The notes beneath the pieces were generated by a model. That model saw only the letters and a list, made by a program, of their open reading frames with translations. It was not told where the DNA came from and did no database searches. A stretch of 64,000 nucleotides of DNA from CAIRDP01 sp037138335. GTDB lineage: Bacteria; Bacteroidota; Bacteroidia; Bacteroidales; FEN-979. The stretch spans positions 6,217 to 70,216 of the forward strand of contig JBAXIO010000021.1 in NCBI GenBank assembly GCA_037138335.1, read 5' to 3'. Below, piece by piece: positions 45,614 to 55,263 of the stretch (positions within the stretch are counted from its first letter, which is position 1; each line of letters opens with the position of its first letter). A program made the position numbers and the translations under genes.

Positions 45614-46924
45614 TTAAAAAGCCCGGATAGCCCGAACTGCGTAGGGATAGTACTTTTGCCAGTAAGATGTTATTCCGTTGACCATGTCTACGGCAAGAGC
45701 GTAACCTTCTCCCCCTATCTCAGTGTATTCAGAGGAACTCCAGTACCAGTATGTATTGATTTGGGTAAAACCTTGAACAGCATATCTTTTGTCGAATAAT
45801 TTTAAAAGTTCTTCGGCGGTTGGTAAAAACCAGTCGTTATATCCGTTTAAATAAAGATCATAGCAAACACCGGCTGCAATTCCCGGTTCGCTGCATCCGC
45901 TCACGATCGCATTGGTACTTGAACGCCCATAGCCGATGGATTCGCTTGTGCCGCCAATCCACTGGATTGCAGGACAACCCCAATCAGTCAGATTTTCCTG
46001 ATCTGTATAGGAGGCAATCAGTCCGTGAGTCTCTCCCGCTACATAACCATTATCGCCGGGTTGATAGATGTAAAAAATAATTCCACCCTGGTATGGCATC
46101 CCCGGATAAAACATGGATTGGTTCAGGGTGGTCGCCGGGGATACGTCGCAGGTATTATAGGCCCACACATACCGGGTATAGGTATTCGTATTGCTTAGTC
46201 CTGTTTCAGTATATGATGTATTATTTCCCACGTCAATTGCAGTAGAGTCCGTCGAGAAATTATTAGTAGTATTCCATTTGTACCCGGTTGCGCCTTCCAC
46301 GGCCTGCCAGTTCCATACGATCTGGTTTGCTGAAGGGACATTGGTTCCTGCGACAGGCGAATTAACCTGAATCAAGGAAGTGGCTTGATTGAGAGTTGTT
46401 ACAGCTGAGGTCCCGCAGGCAAAATATGCCCATATGTACCTGAAATATTCGGTATTGCATACAAGTCCTGTTTCAGTCCTGGTGATGACTGTTCCAATGT
46501 CTGTTGCCGTGCTGTAGTTATTGGTGTCATTCCATTTGTAGCCAACAGCGTTGGCCACGGAATTCCAGTTCCATATGATCTGGTTCCCTGAAGGTACAGG
46601 AGTGCCTGCAACCGGTGCAGGTGTACTGCAAGGGGTAAAGGTAATCCAGCCGCTGCCTGAAAAGAAGATGGATAATTCCCCGACAGTACTGCAGTCGGTG
46701 CAGATGACTATCAGGCCGTTTGCAGGACTGGCAATGGCATTCCGTTCCTGCATTGTCATGCGTGGCGGAAGAAAACCCTTATCGGTAAATTTCACATCCA
46801 GTCCGGCCGATGGATCGGGCGGGCTGTTGTCAGTGTTAATTCCAACCTGGGCAGAGGTTTGGATGGTCATGAACAGCAAAATTCCGATCAGGTAAAAAAG
46901 TATGGTTTTCGTTTTCATAATCAT
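45614..46924 (-). CDS. Secreted Lcl/DUF1566-domain protein, paralogue 2 of 3 (extra FN3-like module)
   Basis: The 436-aa protein shares the architecture of its neighbours: signal peptide, VGINTDNSPPDPSAGLDVKF segment and C-terminal Lcl domain (GYNDWFLPTAEELLKLF, YWYWSSSEYTE, VRAIRAF). It has two FN3-like modules rather than one, each with GTxVPSxNQIxWNWxxV...GYKWN...YTETGL. This accounts for its extra length, so the additional module is a tandem duplication. It belongs to a three-gene minus-strand array. Confidence 0.82.
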   Translation of the reverse strand: MIMKTKTILFYLIGILLFMTIQTSAQVGINTDNSPPDPSAGLDVKFTDKGFLPPRMTMQERNAIASPANGLIVICTDCSTVGELSIFFSGSGWITFTPCSTPAPVAGTPVPSGNQIIWNWNSVANAVGYKWNDTNNYSTATDIGTVITRTETGLVCNTEYFRYIWAYFACGTSAVTTLNQATSLIQVNSPVAGTNVPSANQIVWNWQAVEGATGYKWNTTNNFSTDSTAIDVGNNTSYTETGLSNTNTYTRYVWAYNTCDVSPATTLNQSMFYPGMPYQGGIIFYIYQPGDNGYVAGETHGLIASYTDQENLTDWGCPAIQWIGGTSESIGYGRSSTNAIVSGCSEPGIAAGVCYDLYLNGYNDWFLPTAEELLKLFDKRYAVQGFTQINTYWYWSSSEYTEIGGEGYALAVDMVNGITSYWQKYYPYAVRAIRAF

Positions 46925-46972
46925 TCTGGTTTATCCATTGTCAGATCACTATTTTTTCTTCAGAGGATCATC

Positions 46973-48010
46973 TTAAAATGCACGAATAGCCCTGGTATTA
47001 TTAATAGTCATATATGGAATGCGCATCTTATTGGTAATGTCCCACTCTCCATTGTACATGAATACCGACCATGCATTCTTAGCATCGTATTCAGAAGAAC
47101 TCCAGTATTCCTTATCATGAAAACCCCCGACAGCGCCTTTTTGCAGGAACAACTGGTTAAGTTCTTCTTTGGAGGGTAAATACCAATCGCTGTAACCGTT
47201 CAAAACAAGGCTGGCGCATACCTGGGCAGCATGCGGGTTCTCAGTATAGCTGCAGCCGTTTACGATCAGTGTTGTATTTGCCAGCCCTTTGCCAATGGCG
47301 GTTGATGTGCCGCCAAGAAAGCTCGCATCACAACCCCAACCTGCCGAATTGCTCTGGTCGAAGGGAGCAGCTACCAATCCGTGCAATTCCCCCGCAACAT
47401 AGCCTGAATCACCGGGTTTATACAAGTAGAAAAATATTCCCCCCTGGTAACTCATTCCCGGGTAGAGCAATGCCTGGTTGAGGGTAGTGGCCGAAGAAAC
47501 TCCGCAATTGTTGTATGCCCAGACGTACCTGGTATAGGTACTGCCTGCGATAAGTCCGGCGTCGATTTTTGAGGTTTTTATTCCCATGTCGACAGCCGTA
47601 TTGTAGTCATTAGTGGTATTCCATTTATACCCGGTTGCATTCGGAGCTGCATTCCAGTTCCAGATGATCTGGGTTCCCGTTGGATCATGTGTGCCGGCCT
47701 GGGGGGCGGGCGGATTGCAGAGAGTCACGTTCACCCAGTTCCCCGAAAGAAACACGCACATTGCCCCGATGGTCCCGCAGTCGGTGCAGATAACCATCAG
47801 CCCGTTTGCGGGGTTGGCAATGGCACTAAGTTCCTGCATTGTCATGCGCGGCATGAGAAAACCTTTATTTGTAAATCTCACATCCAATCCTGCCGAAGGA
47901 TCGGCTGGGCCGTTATTGGAGTTAATCCCGATCTGGGCAAAGTTTTGAATGGTCATGAACATCAAAATTCCAATCAGGTAAAAAAGTATAATTTTCTTTT
48001 TCATAATCAT
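46973..48010 (-). CDS. Secreted Lcl/DUF1566-domain protein, paralogue 1 of 3
   Basis: The 345-aa protein is the first gene of the minus-strand array. It starts MIMKKKIILFYLIGILMFM (signal peptide), then has the shared N-terminal segment (SAGLDVRF, PRMTMQELSAI), one FN3-like module and the Lcl domain (GYSDWYLPSKEELNQLF, EYWSSSEYDAKNAW, TRAIRAF). It is divergent from the T9SS gene at 48220. No minus-strand promoter with a full consensus was seen in the 48011-48120 stretch. Confidence 0.82.
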   Translation of the reverse strand: MIMKKKIILFYLIGILMFMTIQNFAQIGINSNNGPADPSAGLDVRFTNKGFLMPRMTMQELSAIANPANGLMVICTDCGTIGAMCVFLSGNWVNVTLCNPPAPQAGTHDPTGTQIIWNWNAAPNATGYKWNTTNDYNTAVDMGIKTSKIDAGLIAGSTYTRYVWAYNNCGVSSATTLNQALLYPGMSYQGGIFFYLYKPGDSGYVAGELHGLVAAPFDQSNSAGWGCDASFLGGTSTAIGKGLANTTLIVNGCSYTENPHAAQVCASLVLNGYSDWYLPSKEELNQLFLQKGAVGGFHDKEYWSSSEYDAKNAWSVFMYNGEWDITNKMRIPYMTINNTRAIRAF

Positions 48011-48124
48011 TTTGGTTTATCCATTGTCCAGTCATTATTTATTTGCGGGCTGTTATTTTAAAAAAAAAATTCCGAGCGGCTTTACAAACCTTAAATATAG
48101 TGTAAATTTCAGTAATCTGTTCAC

Positions 48125-48154
48125 TTGACTTTCCCTATAATTGTTGTATATTTG
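48125..48154 (+). promoter_or_regulatory. Bacteroidota promoter TTG-N19-TATATTTG
   Basis: TTG at 48125-48127 and a perfect TAnnTTTG at 48147-48154 with a 19-bp spacer point toward the T9SS gene starting at 48220. Confidence 0.7.
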
Positions 48155-48219
48155 GTAAAATCACAATTGAATTCGTAATCTGTTCGGGAGAGAATATAAA
48201 CACGGTAAAACATGATCTT

Positions 48220-50289
48220 ATGAACATGCAAAAATCACCACACGGCATTTCATACAAATCTCTGCTCATTCTGGCAGGCATGCTCATTGTTTCAGGGGTT
48301 CAGCCTTTTCAGGTATCTGCACAGGAAGTCAATATCGGAAGCGGAGCCTGCCTGGTCAACAGCGGAACAATGGTCGTGGTGAATAATGCCGGAATTGTAA
48401 ACACCGGCACAATCACAAACATTGCCACGGGAGCTATCAGTCTATCCGGCAACTGGCAAAACGATGGCGTGTATTCCGGGGCAGCTGGCAGCACTGTGGC
48501 GCTCGAAGGCGATTCGGTCCAAACCATAGGAGGGGCCAATGCCACTACCTTCAGCAATCTCACCCTGAACAACAGCAGCGGGTTCACTCTCCTGAATAAC
48601 ATCGGTATAAACGGGATCCTTGATTTCCAGGGCGGACTGCTTACTACCGGGAACTTTCTTGTTACCATAGGTTCGGCAGGCAGCATCAGCGGTGCAGGAG
48701 CCAGCCAGTATGTTAATGGCAAACTGGCCGTGACCTATGGAGCTCCGGCTTCAAAATTTTTCCCTGTCGGCAAAGGAGGTAACTATCATCCGCTAACGCT
48801 GCAATATACCAGTATAACCGGAACCAGCGTGGTGACAGCCGAACAGTTTGAGACACCCCTGACAGGCGCTCTGCCTTCAGGAATTACCTTGCTCACCACC
48901 AACCGCTCCTGGACTATCACTCAAACGGGAGGCAGCAGCCTTCAGTATTTCTTAACACTCGATCCGATAGGGCTGACCCCCACTCATTCGGTTATGATGC
49001 TTAAACAAGATGCCGGCACTATCGCCTCTTTTGCCACAAACTCTCCTTACTATACCAACACCCAAGCTCTGACCACCCTCAGCGAATTCGGTCTTGGCGA
49101 AGGCCAGGGGTATAATTTGATGGGGTCATTCAGATACCCCAATTCAGCCCACACCCCGCTTGATTCAACCGGGGTCATCATTAAACAAAACAACATCCCG
49201 CTTGATGCCACACTCACAGGCCAGGCAGGTTCATTTGCTTTCTCCAATAAAACAAACGGGACTTATACAATCAGCGCGTCGACTACCAGACCCTGGTTGG
49301 GCGTCAACGCTACGGATGCCCTTAAAGTTCGACGGCATTATACAGGTATTGAAACTCTGACAGAACCGGTCAGGCTGCAGGCAGCCGATGTGGACAATAA
49401 TAATCTGATCAATGATAAGGATGAGATCAAGATCAAACGGAGGTTCGCGGGACTCGATAACTACTTCGAACACGGCGACTGGACCTTTGCCAAACCTACG
49501 GGAGGGGATACCGTGATTATCAGCGGTTCACATGTCAACCAGAATTTTTACGGCCTTTGTGTCGGCGATGTAACCGGGTCCAACATTCCTGGAACAGGAT
49601 CAACAGGCTCAGGATTCCTGGCCCTTGTACACAACGATACAATCAAAGCATCTCCGGGTGAGGTGATAGAAATTCCGCTGAAGGTTACAAGTGAAGCCAT
49701 TATCGGAGCCATTTCGATAGTTGCAGCTTATCCCGGTAACCTGATGCAGGTCAACGATGTTAAGATCCAGGAGGGGACACCGTATTATACGGGCAATAAT
49801 GGACTGCGGATGGCATGGTCGGAAGCCAGTCCGCTGTCACTCAGCAAGGATCAAACAATGATTACTCTGGTTGTGAAAATATCAGAACAATTTTCAAAAA
49901 ACGACCAGATCAGACTTACGCTCGACAAGGAATCCGAAATAGCCAATTCCGAAGGCGTTGCATTTGACACCCTGATACTGAATTTCCCAATGATAATTTA
50001 CAAATACGGTGAAGGCATGGAAGATAATAAGCCGGCGACGAAGTTTGAAGTTTACCCTGTCCCAAACAACGGAGAGTTCAACGCCGAAATCACATCCGCA
50101 GACCAAAAAATATTTTCAATCCGTATCTATAACCAGCTGGGACAGGTCATCCGCGAAGTAAAAGACATCATTGTTAAAGGAAAGAAAATCCAGCGATTCG
50201 AACAGGGCAATCTGCCAAACGGAATTTACACGGTGGTCCTGCGAAACGAAACAGGCTCTGAAACCAGGAAGATAGTGATCAAACATTAA
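48220..50289 (+). CDS. T9SS-secreted protein with dockerin-like and cohesin-like modules
   Basis: The 689-aa protein has an N-terminal signal peptide (to VSAQ), a Gly/Asn/Thr-rich beta-strand region (about 35-170) and a middle beta-sandwich. A dockerin-like segment follows at about 370-420 (NATDALKVRRHY, then DVDNNNLINDKDEIKIKRRF), with two Ca-binding-loop-like stretches. A cohesin-like beta-domain occupies about 465-595 (SPGEVIEIPLKV, GAISIVAAYPGNL), and the end is a T9SS type A sorting domain (YPVPNNGEFNAEI, LPNGIYTVVL). A cohesin-like fold next to a dockerin-like one suggests self- or cross-assembly at the surface, but the modules are divergent and binding is untested. Confidence 0.82.
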   Translation: MNMQKSPHGISYKSLLILAGMLIVSGVQPFQVSAQEVNIGSGACLVNSGTMVVVNNAGIVNTGTITNIATGAISLSGNWQNDGVYSGAAGSTVALEGDSVQTIGGANATTFSNLTLNNSSGFTLLNNIGINGILDFQGGLLTTGNFLVTIGSAGSISGAGASQYVNGKLAVTYGAPASKFFPVGKGGNYHPLTLQYTSITGTSVVTAEQFETPLTGALPSGITLLTTNRSWTITQTGGSSLQYFLTLDPIGLTPTHSVMMLKQDAGTIASFATNSPYYTNTQALTTLSEFGLGEGQGYNLMGSFRYPNSAHTPLDSTGVIIKQNNIPLDATLTGQAGSFAFSNKTNGTYTISASTTRPWLGVNATDALKVRRHYTGIETLTEPVRLQAADVDNNNLINDKDEIKIKRRFAGLDNYFEHGDWTFAKPTGGDTVIISGSHVNQNFYGLCVGDVTGSNIPGTGSTGSGFLALVHNDTIKASPGEVIEIPLKVTSEAIIGAISIVAAYPGNLMQVNDVKIQEGTPYYTGNNGLRMAWSEASPLSLSKDQTMITLVVKISEQFSKNDQIRLTLDKESEIANSEGVAFDTLILNFPMIIYKYGEGMEDNKPATKFEVYPVPNNGEFNAEITSADQKIFSIRIYNQLGQVIREVKDIIVKGKKIQRFEQGNLPNGIYTVVLRNETGSETRKIVIKH

Positions 50290-50320
50290 GCGGGCCAGGG
50301 CACAATTTCTTTGCGCGTTC

Positions 50321-51412
50321 TCACCTGTTAATGGTGAAGGTATCGAACACGATATAAGCCCCGGTGTTGCCCTTGTAACTGTTGACCGTTACGGTGCTGC
50401 CCGAGATGTCAATAACGCTGAAGTAATAGGTCAGGCTGTCGTTGTGCACATTCCAGGAGGCTCTGATGGCCGGATCGATGGAAGTAGTCTCAACGTGAGT
50501 GCCGCAGGTGCCATTCAGAAGCTGAACAACATTGTTCTGCCACGATGGAGTCGGTGGTATGGTCTGCGGATTAGGGGCCACGCTGCTGTCGATGGTCTTC
50601 CGGGAATAGAGATGCGAATGTCCGCAGGCGTATAAGTCGAACTTGTTGGCGTCAAGGAATGCCCAGAGCTCTGTATAGGTCTTGTTGGCCGCGGATGGCT
50701 CTTCAGGGTCGTGGTTTACATAGTAATAGGGTGAATGGATGAACAGGAATTTATGCGTTGCCCTGGTTTGGGCCACCTGTGTTTTTAACCATGACATCTG
50801 GGTGGAATCGATGTTGCCCCCCACTGTCGAGTCTTTGTAGGTGTGGGTCAGGTAATAGGCGTCCAGTACGGCGAAAAAGGAATTGCCGCCCGGGGAAGTG
50901 AAGGAATAAGTCAGGTGCTGGTAGCCTGGAGGCCCGTTGGAAGGGTTTTCCGAAAACACTTGCTGGAACTCCTGCTGGTTCCCAAGATTGAAACCCGAAT
51001 CAGAGCTTGATAAATAAAGCTCATGATTGCCAAGGGCGGTATACAAGGGTATTCCATTTGAAGTCAGGGGTGCGAACAGGTCTTTCCATGCCTGGAAGGT
51101 ATATGTGGAATTGATATAGCCGCTGTAAGACATATCTCCGCCGAACATAACGAAGGACGGCTTGGGTGCCAAGGCACCGACCTGGCCGATGATGGCATTC
51201 AGTACCGGTGTGTTCACCTGATCCAGAGTCGATGTGCCGCGGCAATCGGCCATGAATACGAAACGAAGCGTTTCTCCTGTTCCTGGCTGTTGCTCCGACT
51301 TGTGTGTGCAGCCTCCGCCCAGCGTCACCACAATAAAAAAAAGTACCGTCACTGCTGTTATCCTGAGGTGGCTTTTCACGATCCGGGATGTGACCTTTAA
51401 TAGATTTGTCAT
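50321..51412 (-). CDS. Calcineurin-type metallophosphoesterase lipoprotein
   Basis: The 363-aa protein has a lipoprotein signal (VTLGGGC) and the full metallophosphoesterase metal-site series: ADCRG, GGDMSY, LGNHELY, FIHSPYYY and CGHSHLY. The family resembles secreted purple-acid-phosphatase-like enzymes that hydrolyse phosphomonoesters or diesters. A GGAAG run precedes the ATG on the minus strand. It is divergent from the gene at 51719, with a palindrome cluster between them. Confidence 0.87.
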   Translation of the reverse strand: MTNLLKVTSRIVKSHLRITAVTVLFFIVVTLGGGCTHKSEQQPGTGETLRFVFMADCRGTSTLDQVNTPVLNAIIGQVGALAPKPSFVMFGGDMSYSGYINSTYTFQAWKDLFAPLTSNGIPLYTALGNHELYLSSSDSGFNLGNQQEFQQVFSENPSNGPPGYQHLTYSFTSPGGNSFFAVLDAYYLTHTYKDSTVGGNIDSTQMSWLKTQVAQTRATHKFLFIHSPYYYVNHDPEEPSAANKTYTELWAFLDANKFDLYACGHSHLYSRKTIDSSVAPNPQTIPPTPSWQNNVVQLLNGTCGTHVETTSIDPAIRASWNVHNDSLTYYFSVIDISGSTVTVNSYKGNTGAYIVFDTFTINR

Positions 51413-51446
51413 AGCTTTCTTCCTTTCTTCAGTTTGAAACCTTTAA

Positions 51447-51477
51447 CCTTAAGTTTGAATCTTAAGGATATCCTTAA
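51447..51477. promoter_or_regulatory. Overlapping CCTTAAG/CTTAAGG palindromes, candidate operator
   Basis: CCTTAAG (51447-51453) and CTTAAGG (51461-51467) form an inverted repeat. The second arm also belongs to a perfect 16-bp palindrome, TTAAGGATATCCTTAA (51462-51477). The cluster sits 35 bp upstream of the metallophosphoesterase gene in the divergent intergenic region. The remainder up to 51718 holds nothing else recognised. Confidence 0.45.
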
Positions 51478-51718
51478 CGGGTATGTTTATCTCAGTCCCT
51501 AACAAATGTATGAATAATGGCCGCGCCATTTTCAGGAAAAAGAAAATACTGTCTCAGCACTGTACGGATAGAACAAAATTTTGGAGATTGGTTTTACCCT
51601 GGATAGTAAACTTCATCGGCCTGTCCGGTTTCTCAAAGGTTTATTCCATACATTCAAATCATTATTAAACGAACAAAAAATTAAGTATTTTTACTATAAA
51701 TATCAAAACCTCAACCCA

Positions 51719-52630
51719 ATGAAAAAACCTGTCAGAATTATTTCTTTTGTGTTACTCATGGGAGTAATTGCATTAAATTCCTGTAAAGCCCCAGGGCCCG
51801 GGAACGACGAGAAAGATAAAGCAGCTGTTGCTGATACTATTACCAGGCTGATGACGGAAGTAACCAATTATGCAAATCAGCTGAATGCCGATTCTACTTT
51901 TAAATACCTGAGTTCCGATAGTTCTTCGATATTCATGTCGGCAGGCATGCATTATTCGCATGGCAACCTTTACAGCGTGTTCAAAAACCTTTACAGCAGG
52001 CTTAAAAGTCAGCAGATATCAGTCGTTTCTTCAATAGTCAAAGTTCCTGCGCCGGATGTCGCAGTCTGGATAGGTTTTCTGAAGAACAGCTATATCACCA
52101 GGGCAGATCAGGTGTTCGACGGCTGGCTCTGCGAAACCTGGATATGGCAGCGTAAAACGGATGGCTGGAAGGTGATCCATTACCATGAATCTATCCTGAG
52201 TGCGCCTTCACCCGATCAGAAAAAACTGGTGGAAACCGCCCTGGGTAAGCTGGCAGGAGAACTTGCAGTGAAATCATTAAAACCTGAAGACATGATGCCT
52301 TTGCTTACTGAATACCTGAAGAAATATCCTTTGGTGTATGGAACCACCTTGGCCTTTGCACCTTTCGAATCAAATGGGAAGAGCATTAAAAGAGCTCCTT
52401 ATTTCTATCGTTCCGGCAGTGAATTCAAACAGGTTAACCTGCCTGAAGCATATGATTACACTGCAAGCGAATGGTATGCCGTCCCGGTCCGTACCAAAGC
52501 GCCCTTCTGGAGTAGTCCATATTATGACGACGGAGGCGGTGGTGTTGTGATGATCACATATTCCATCCCGTTGTACGGTAAAGACAATGTCCTGACAGGA
52601 GTGCTGACCAGCGACCTGGAATTAAAATAA
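51719..52630 (+). CDS. Lipoprotein with NTF2-like domain and Cache (PDC) sensor domain
   Basis: From the ATG at 51719 the protein is 303 aa with a lipobox ending IALNSC. Residues of about 35-165 look like a SnoaL/NTF2-type cone (LMTEVTNYANQLNADSTFKYLS, CETWIWQRKTDGWKVIHYHES). The C-terminal half matches the extracytoplasmic Cache fold seen on SpoIIE-type phosphatases and kinases: PLVYGTTLAFAPF, SEWYAVPV, PFWSSPYYDDGGGG, MITYSIPLY and GVLTSDLEL. Here no transmembrane signalling domain follows, so it may bind a ligand and act through a partner. An upstream in-frame ATG at 51581 would bury the signal peptide and is rejected. Confidence 0.75.
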   Translation: MKKPVRIISFVLLMGVIALNSCKAPGPGNDEKDKAAVADTITRLMTEVTNYANQLNADSTFKYLSSDSSSIFMSAGMHYSHGNLYSVFKNLYSRLKSQQISVVSSIVKVPAPDVAVWIGFLKNSYITRADQVFDGWLCETWIWQRKTDGWKVIHYHESILSAPSPDQKKLVETALGKLAGELAVKSLKPEDMMPLLTEYLKKYPLVYGTTLAFAPFESNGKSIKRAPYFYRSGSEFKQVNLPEAYDYTASEWYAVPVRTKAPFWSSPYYDDGGGGVVMITYSIPLYGKDNVLTGVLTSDLELK

Positions 52631-52760
52631 TAAGGAATGACCTGCTTATCCTGAATTAGAAAATTGATTATTAAACCAGGAGATAGACAGAGATACGTAA
52701 AAATCAAGGCATTTCTTCCAGATGAAATCCTTAATTGTCCGGGCCGGTAAAATTAGTACT

Positions 52761-54407
52761 ATGAGACATTTTTGCTTTATATTTCTTTTTCTTTTTTCTC
52801 TTGCTTGTTTTTCGCAGGATACGATAACAATAAATCTTTATCCGGGAGATACATTTAAAACGATCCCTTCCGATTTTGCCGGTTTGTCGTTCGAGAAGAA
52901 CAGCCTGAACAAAGGTTTTTTTAGTCCTCACCGTGATACCTTGATCCGGCTGTTTCAGACATGTGGGATTAAGTCGCTGCGTATCGGAGGAAATTCAGTA
53001 GATAGAGACACACTAACCAATGATACAATAAGCACGGATACTACATACACACGAGCAGAATTAGACGGTTTATTTCTTTTTGCGCAGAAAGCCGGTTGCA
53101 AAATTTTAATGGGTTTAAATTTAAAAGATTCTAATTCTTCACTTGCCGATACCGAAGCAAGTTATGTTATGCAATATCAAAATAGTGTGCTGTTTGGATT
53201 TGAATTGGGCAACGAGCCCGACCTTTACCGTAAATCAACATACACGTATATCGATTATATACAGGATTACATGTCTTATTATAATGCAATCCAGCAATCT
53301 AACCCTGCGGCTGTTTTCACGGGACCTGCTTGTGCCAGTCATCACTATGAATTCACGGAGCCATTCTGCAGGCATATGGATACCATAATATCAATGCTTA
53401 CGCAACATTATTATGGAGGAGTAAAAAATGCAGCAACAATTTCTGAGCAGATAGAAACTTTGATGGATACGGGAAAACTTAATTATGTATCAGCTGTGGT
53501 AAGGAGTTTGGTTAAGTGTACCGATAATAGCGGGATCCCTTTTCGCATGAGTGAATGCAATTCACTTGATGATGGAGGCCAACTGGGCGTGAGTAATTCT
53601 TTTGCTTCAGCCCTGTGGGCTTTGAACTTCATGTATAAGTTGGCTGAGGATAGTTGTGCAGGAGTTAATTTTCATGGAGCCCTTGATGGATGGTATACTG
53701 TTTTTTCAAGGTATGGTAATATTTATCATGCACGTCCGATTGCCTATGGAATTCTTGCTTTCCAAATTGGGAGCAAAGGCAGGTTCATTGCTGATACGGT
53801 AAAGAACAATATTAGAAACCTTAATAGTTATAGTGTTATTGACAGCTCGAACAATATATATACCACTATCATTAACAAAGAAACAGATACATTGAAAAGT
53901 GCGGTGATAAATTTAGCAGTGACAGATACCGCAAACGTTAACTATCTAAGTGCAGAATACGTGCAGCTAAGTTCACATTCTTTGAAAGACACAACCAAAG
54001 TTATGCTTGGCGGACAGGTGGTAGATTCATTGGGAACAATTCCTGCTTATACCTGGCTGCCGTTGACAGTTACCTCTCATACGATAAAAATCCCTGTTCC
54101 TGCCGGATCAGCTGTTGTGGTAAAATTCAATTACCAGAACGTAACTTCGATAATTGATTATTCCGAAAAAAATAAGCACTTTCTCAATCTATATCCCAAT
54201 CCGGCATCAGATAAAGTAAGCATTATCACTGACACGACTGAGCCTTCTGTTATTTTCATTTATAATCTGCAGGGACAAATCCTTTTGCAACAGCAGAAAC
54301 AACCAGGTAAAACAGAGATTGACATAAGTAAACTTGCAAAAGGAGTTTATATAGTGAGATTATACAGCAACGCCAGGGCAGAAGCAGGCAAGATAATCAA
54401 AGAATGA
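52761..54407 (+). CDS. T9SS-secreted GH79-like glycosidase
   Basis: From the ATG at 52761 the protein is 548 aa with a signal peptide (MRHFCFIFLFLFSLACFSQ). The TIM-barrel region has the clan-A pair of glutamates in FELGNEPDLY (acid/base) and RMSECNSLDDGG (nucleophile), with FAGLSFEKNSL and SLRIGGNSVDRD near the start. This pattern fits the GH79 beta-glucuronidase/heparanase family. A beta-sandwich follows, then a T9SS sorting domain (LNLYPNPASDKVSI, AKGVYIVRL). The likely substrate is a uronic-acid glycoside or proteoglycan, by family analogy. The in-frame ATG at 52722 would place 13 extra polar residues before the signal. Confidence 0.8.
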   Translation: MRHFCFIFLFLFSLACFSQDTITINLYPGDTFKTIPSDFAGLSFEKNSLNKGFFSPHRDTLIRLFQTCGIKSLRIGGNSVDRDTLTNDTISTDTTYTRAELDGLFLFAQKAGCKILMGLNLKDSNSSLADTEASYVMQYQNSVLFGFELGNEPDLYRKSTYTYIDYIQDYMSYYNAIQQSNPAAVFTGPACASHHYEFTEPFCRHMDTIISMLTQHYYGGVKNAATISEQIETLMDTGKLNYVSAVVRSLVKCTDNSGIPFRMSECNSLDDGGQLGVSNSFASALWALNFMYKLAEDSCAGVNFHGALDGWYTVFSRYGNIYHARPIAYGILAFQIGSKGRFIADTVKNNIRNLNSYSVIDSSNNIYTTIINKETDTLKSAVINLAVTDTANVNYLSAEYVQLSSHSLKDTTKVMLGGQVVDSLGTIPAYTWLPLTVTSHTIKIPVPAGSAVVVKFNYQNVTSIIDYSEKNKHFLNLYPNPASDKVSIITDTTEPSVIFIYNLQGQILLQQQKQPGKTEIDISKLAKGVYIVRLYSNARAEAGKIIKE

Positions 54408-54530
54408 AATATTAAATAGGTAAGTTTTATTTTAATTTTATTCAATCAATCTTTTACGCCGAAAACCCGCATAGATGTTTACAATTTTAAAAAAAGTCGC
54501 ATTTCGTAACCTAATCTAAAGCTTTGGTCA

Positions 54531-55247
54531 ATGAAAAACACACACATTCTAATTGCTATGCTTCTGTTCTTTAGCAGTGCATTGGTAATACTTTCAAGCT
54601 GCTCCAAAAAGACCGATAAAAACAATAATCCAACACCCTCCACAGTAACCGATATTGACGGCAATATATATCACACCGTAACGATTGGAACCCAGGTTTG
54701 GATGGTTGAAAACCTGAGAACCACTAAATATAATAATGGCATAGCAATACCTTTGGTAAATGATGGTACTTCATGGTCAATTTTAACCTCTCCCGGATAT
54801 TGCTGGTATGATAATGATGCTGCTACGTACAAAAACACTTATGGCGCTTTGTATAACTTTTATGCGGTAAACACTGGCAAACTTGCTCCTGCAGGCTGGC
54901 ATGTGCCCGCAGATAGCGAGTGGACAATACTTACTACATATCTTGGAGGAAAAAGTATTGCCGGTGGAAAGATGAAATCGACCGGCACCATAGAGACTGC
55001 CACTGGTTTATGGTATGACCCGAATACCGGCGCAACTAATGAAAGTGGATTTACAGGCCTTCCGGCAGGCAACCGTTCCTTACCTGCGTTCAAAGACATT
55101 GGTATCTTCGGTAGCTGGTGGAGTTCTACGGGTGATAATTCAGGCGAAGCTGCGAACCGGAGCTTGTACTACAGTGACATCACTGTATGGCGTGGATACG
55201 GCCTTAAAAATTTCGGAAATTCTGTGCGTTGTGTTAAGGATAATTAA
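54531..55247 (+). CDS. Fib_succ_major-domain lipoprotein
   Basis: The 238-aa protein has a lipobox (VILSSC) and one Fibrobacter succinogenes major paralogous domain: VTDIDGNIYHTVTIGTQVWM, ENLRTTKYNNG, GALYNFYAV, PAGWHVPADSEWTIL, SWWSST and SVRCVKD. The domain is typical of secreted or surface proteins in Bacteroidota; no enzymatic activity is established. It is related in fold logic to the Lcl proteins at 44.5-48.0 kb. Confidence 0.87.
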   Translation: MKNTHILIAMLLFFSSALVILSSCSKKTDKNNNPTPSTVTDIDGNIYHTVTIGTQVWMVENLRTTKYNNGIAIPLVNDGTSWSILTSPGYCWYDNDAATYKNTYGALYNFYAVNTGKLAPAGWHVPADSEWTILTTYLGGKSIAGGKMKSTGTIETATGLWYDPNTGATNESGFTGLPAGNRSLPAFKDIGIFGSWWSSTGDNSGEAANRSLYYSDITVWRGYGLKNFGNSVRCVKDN

Positions 55248-55263
55248 GACAATCTGATACAAT

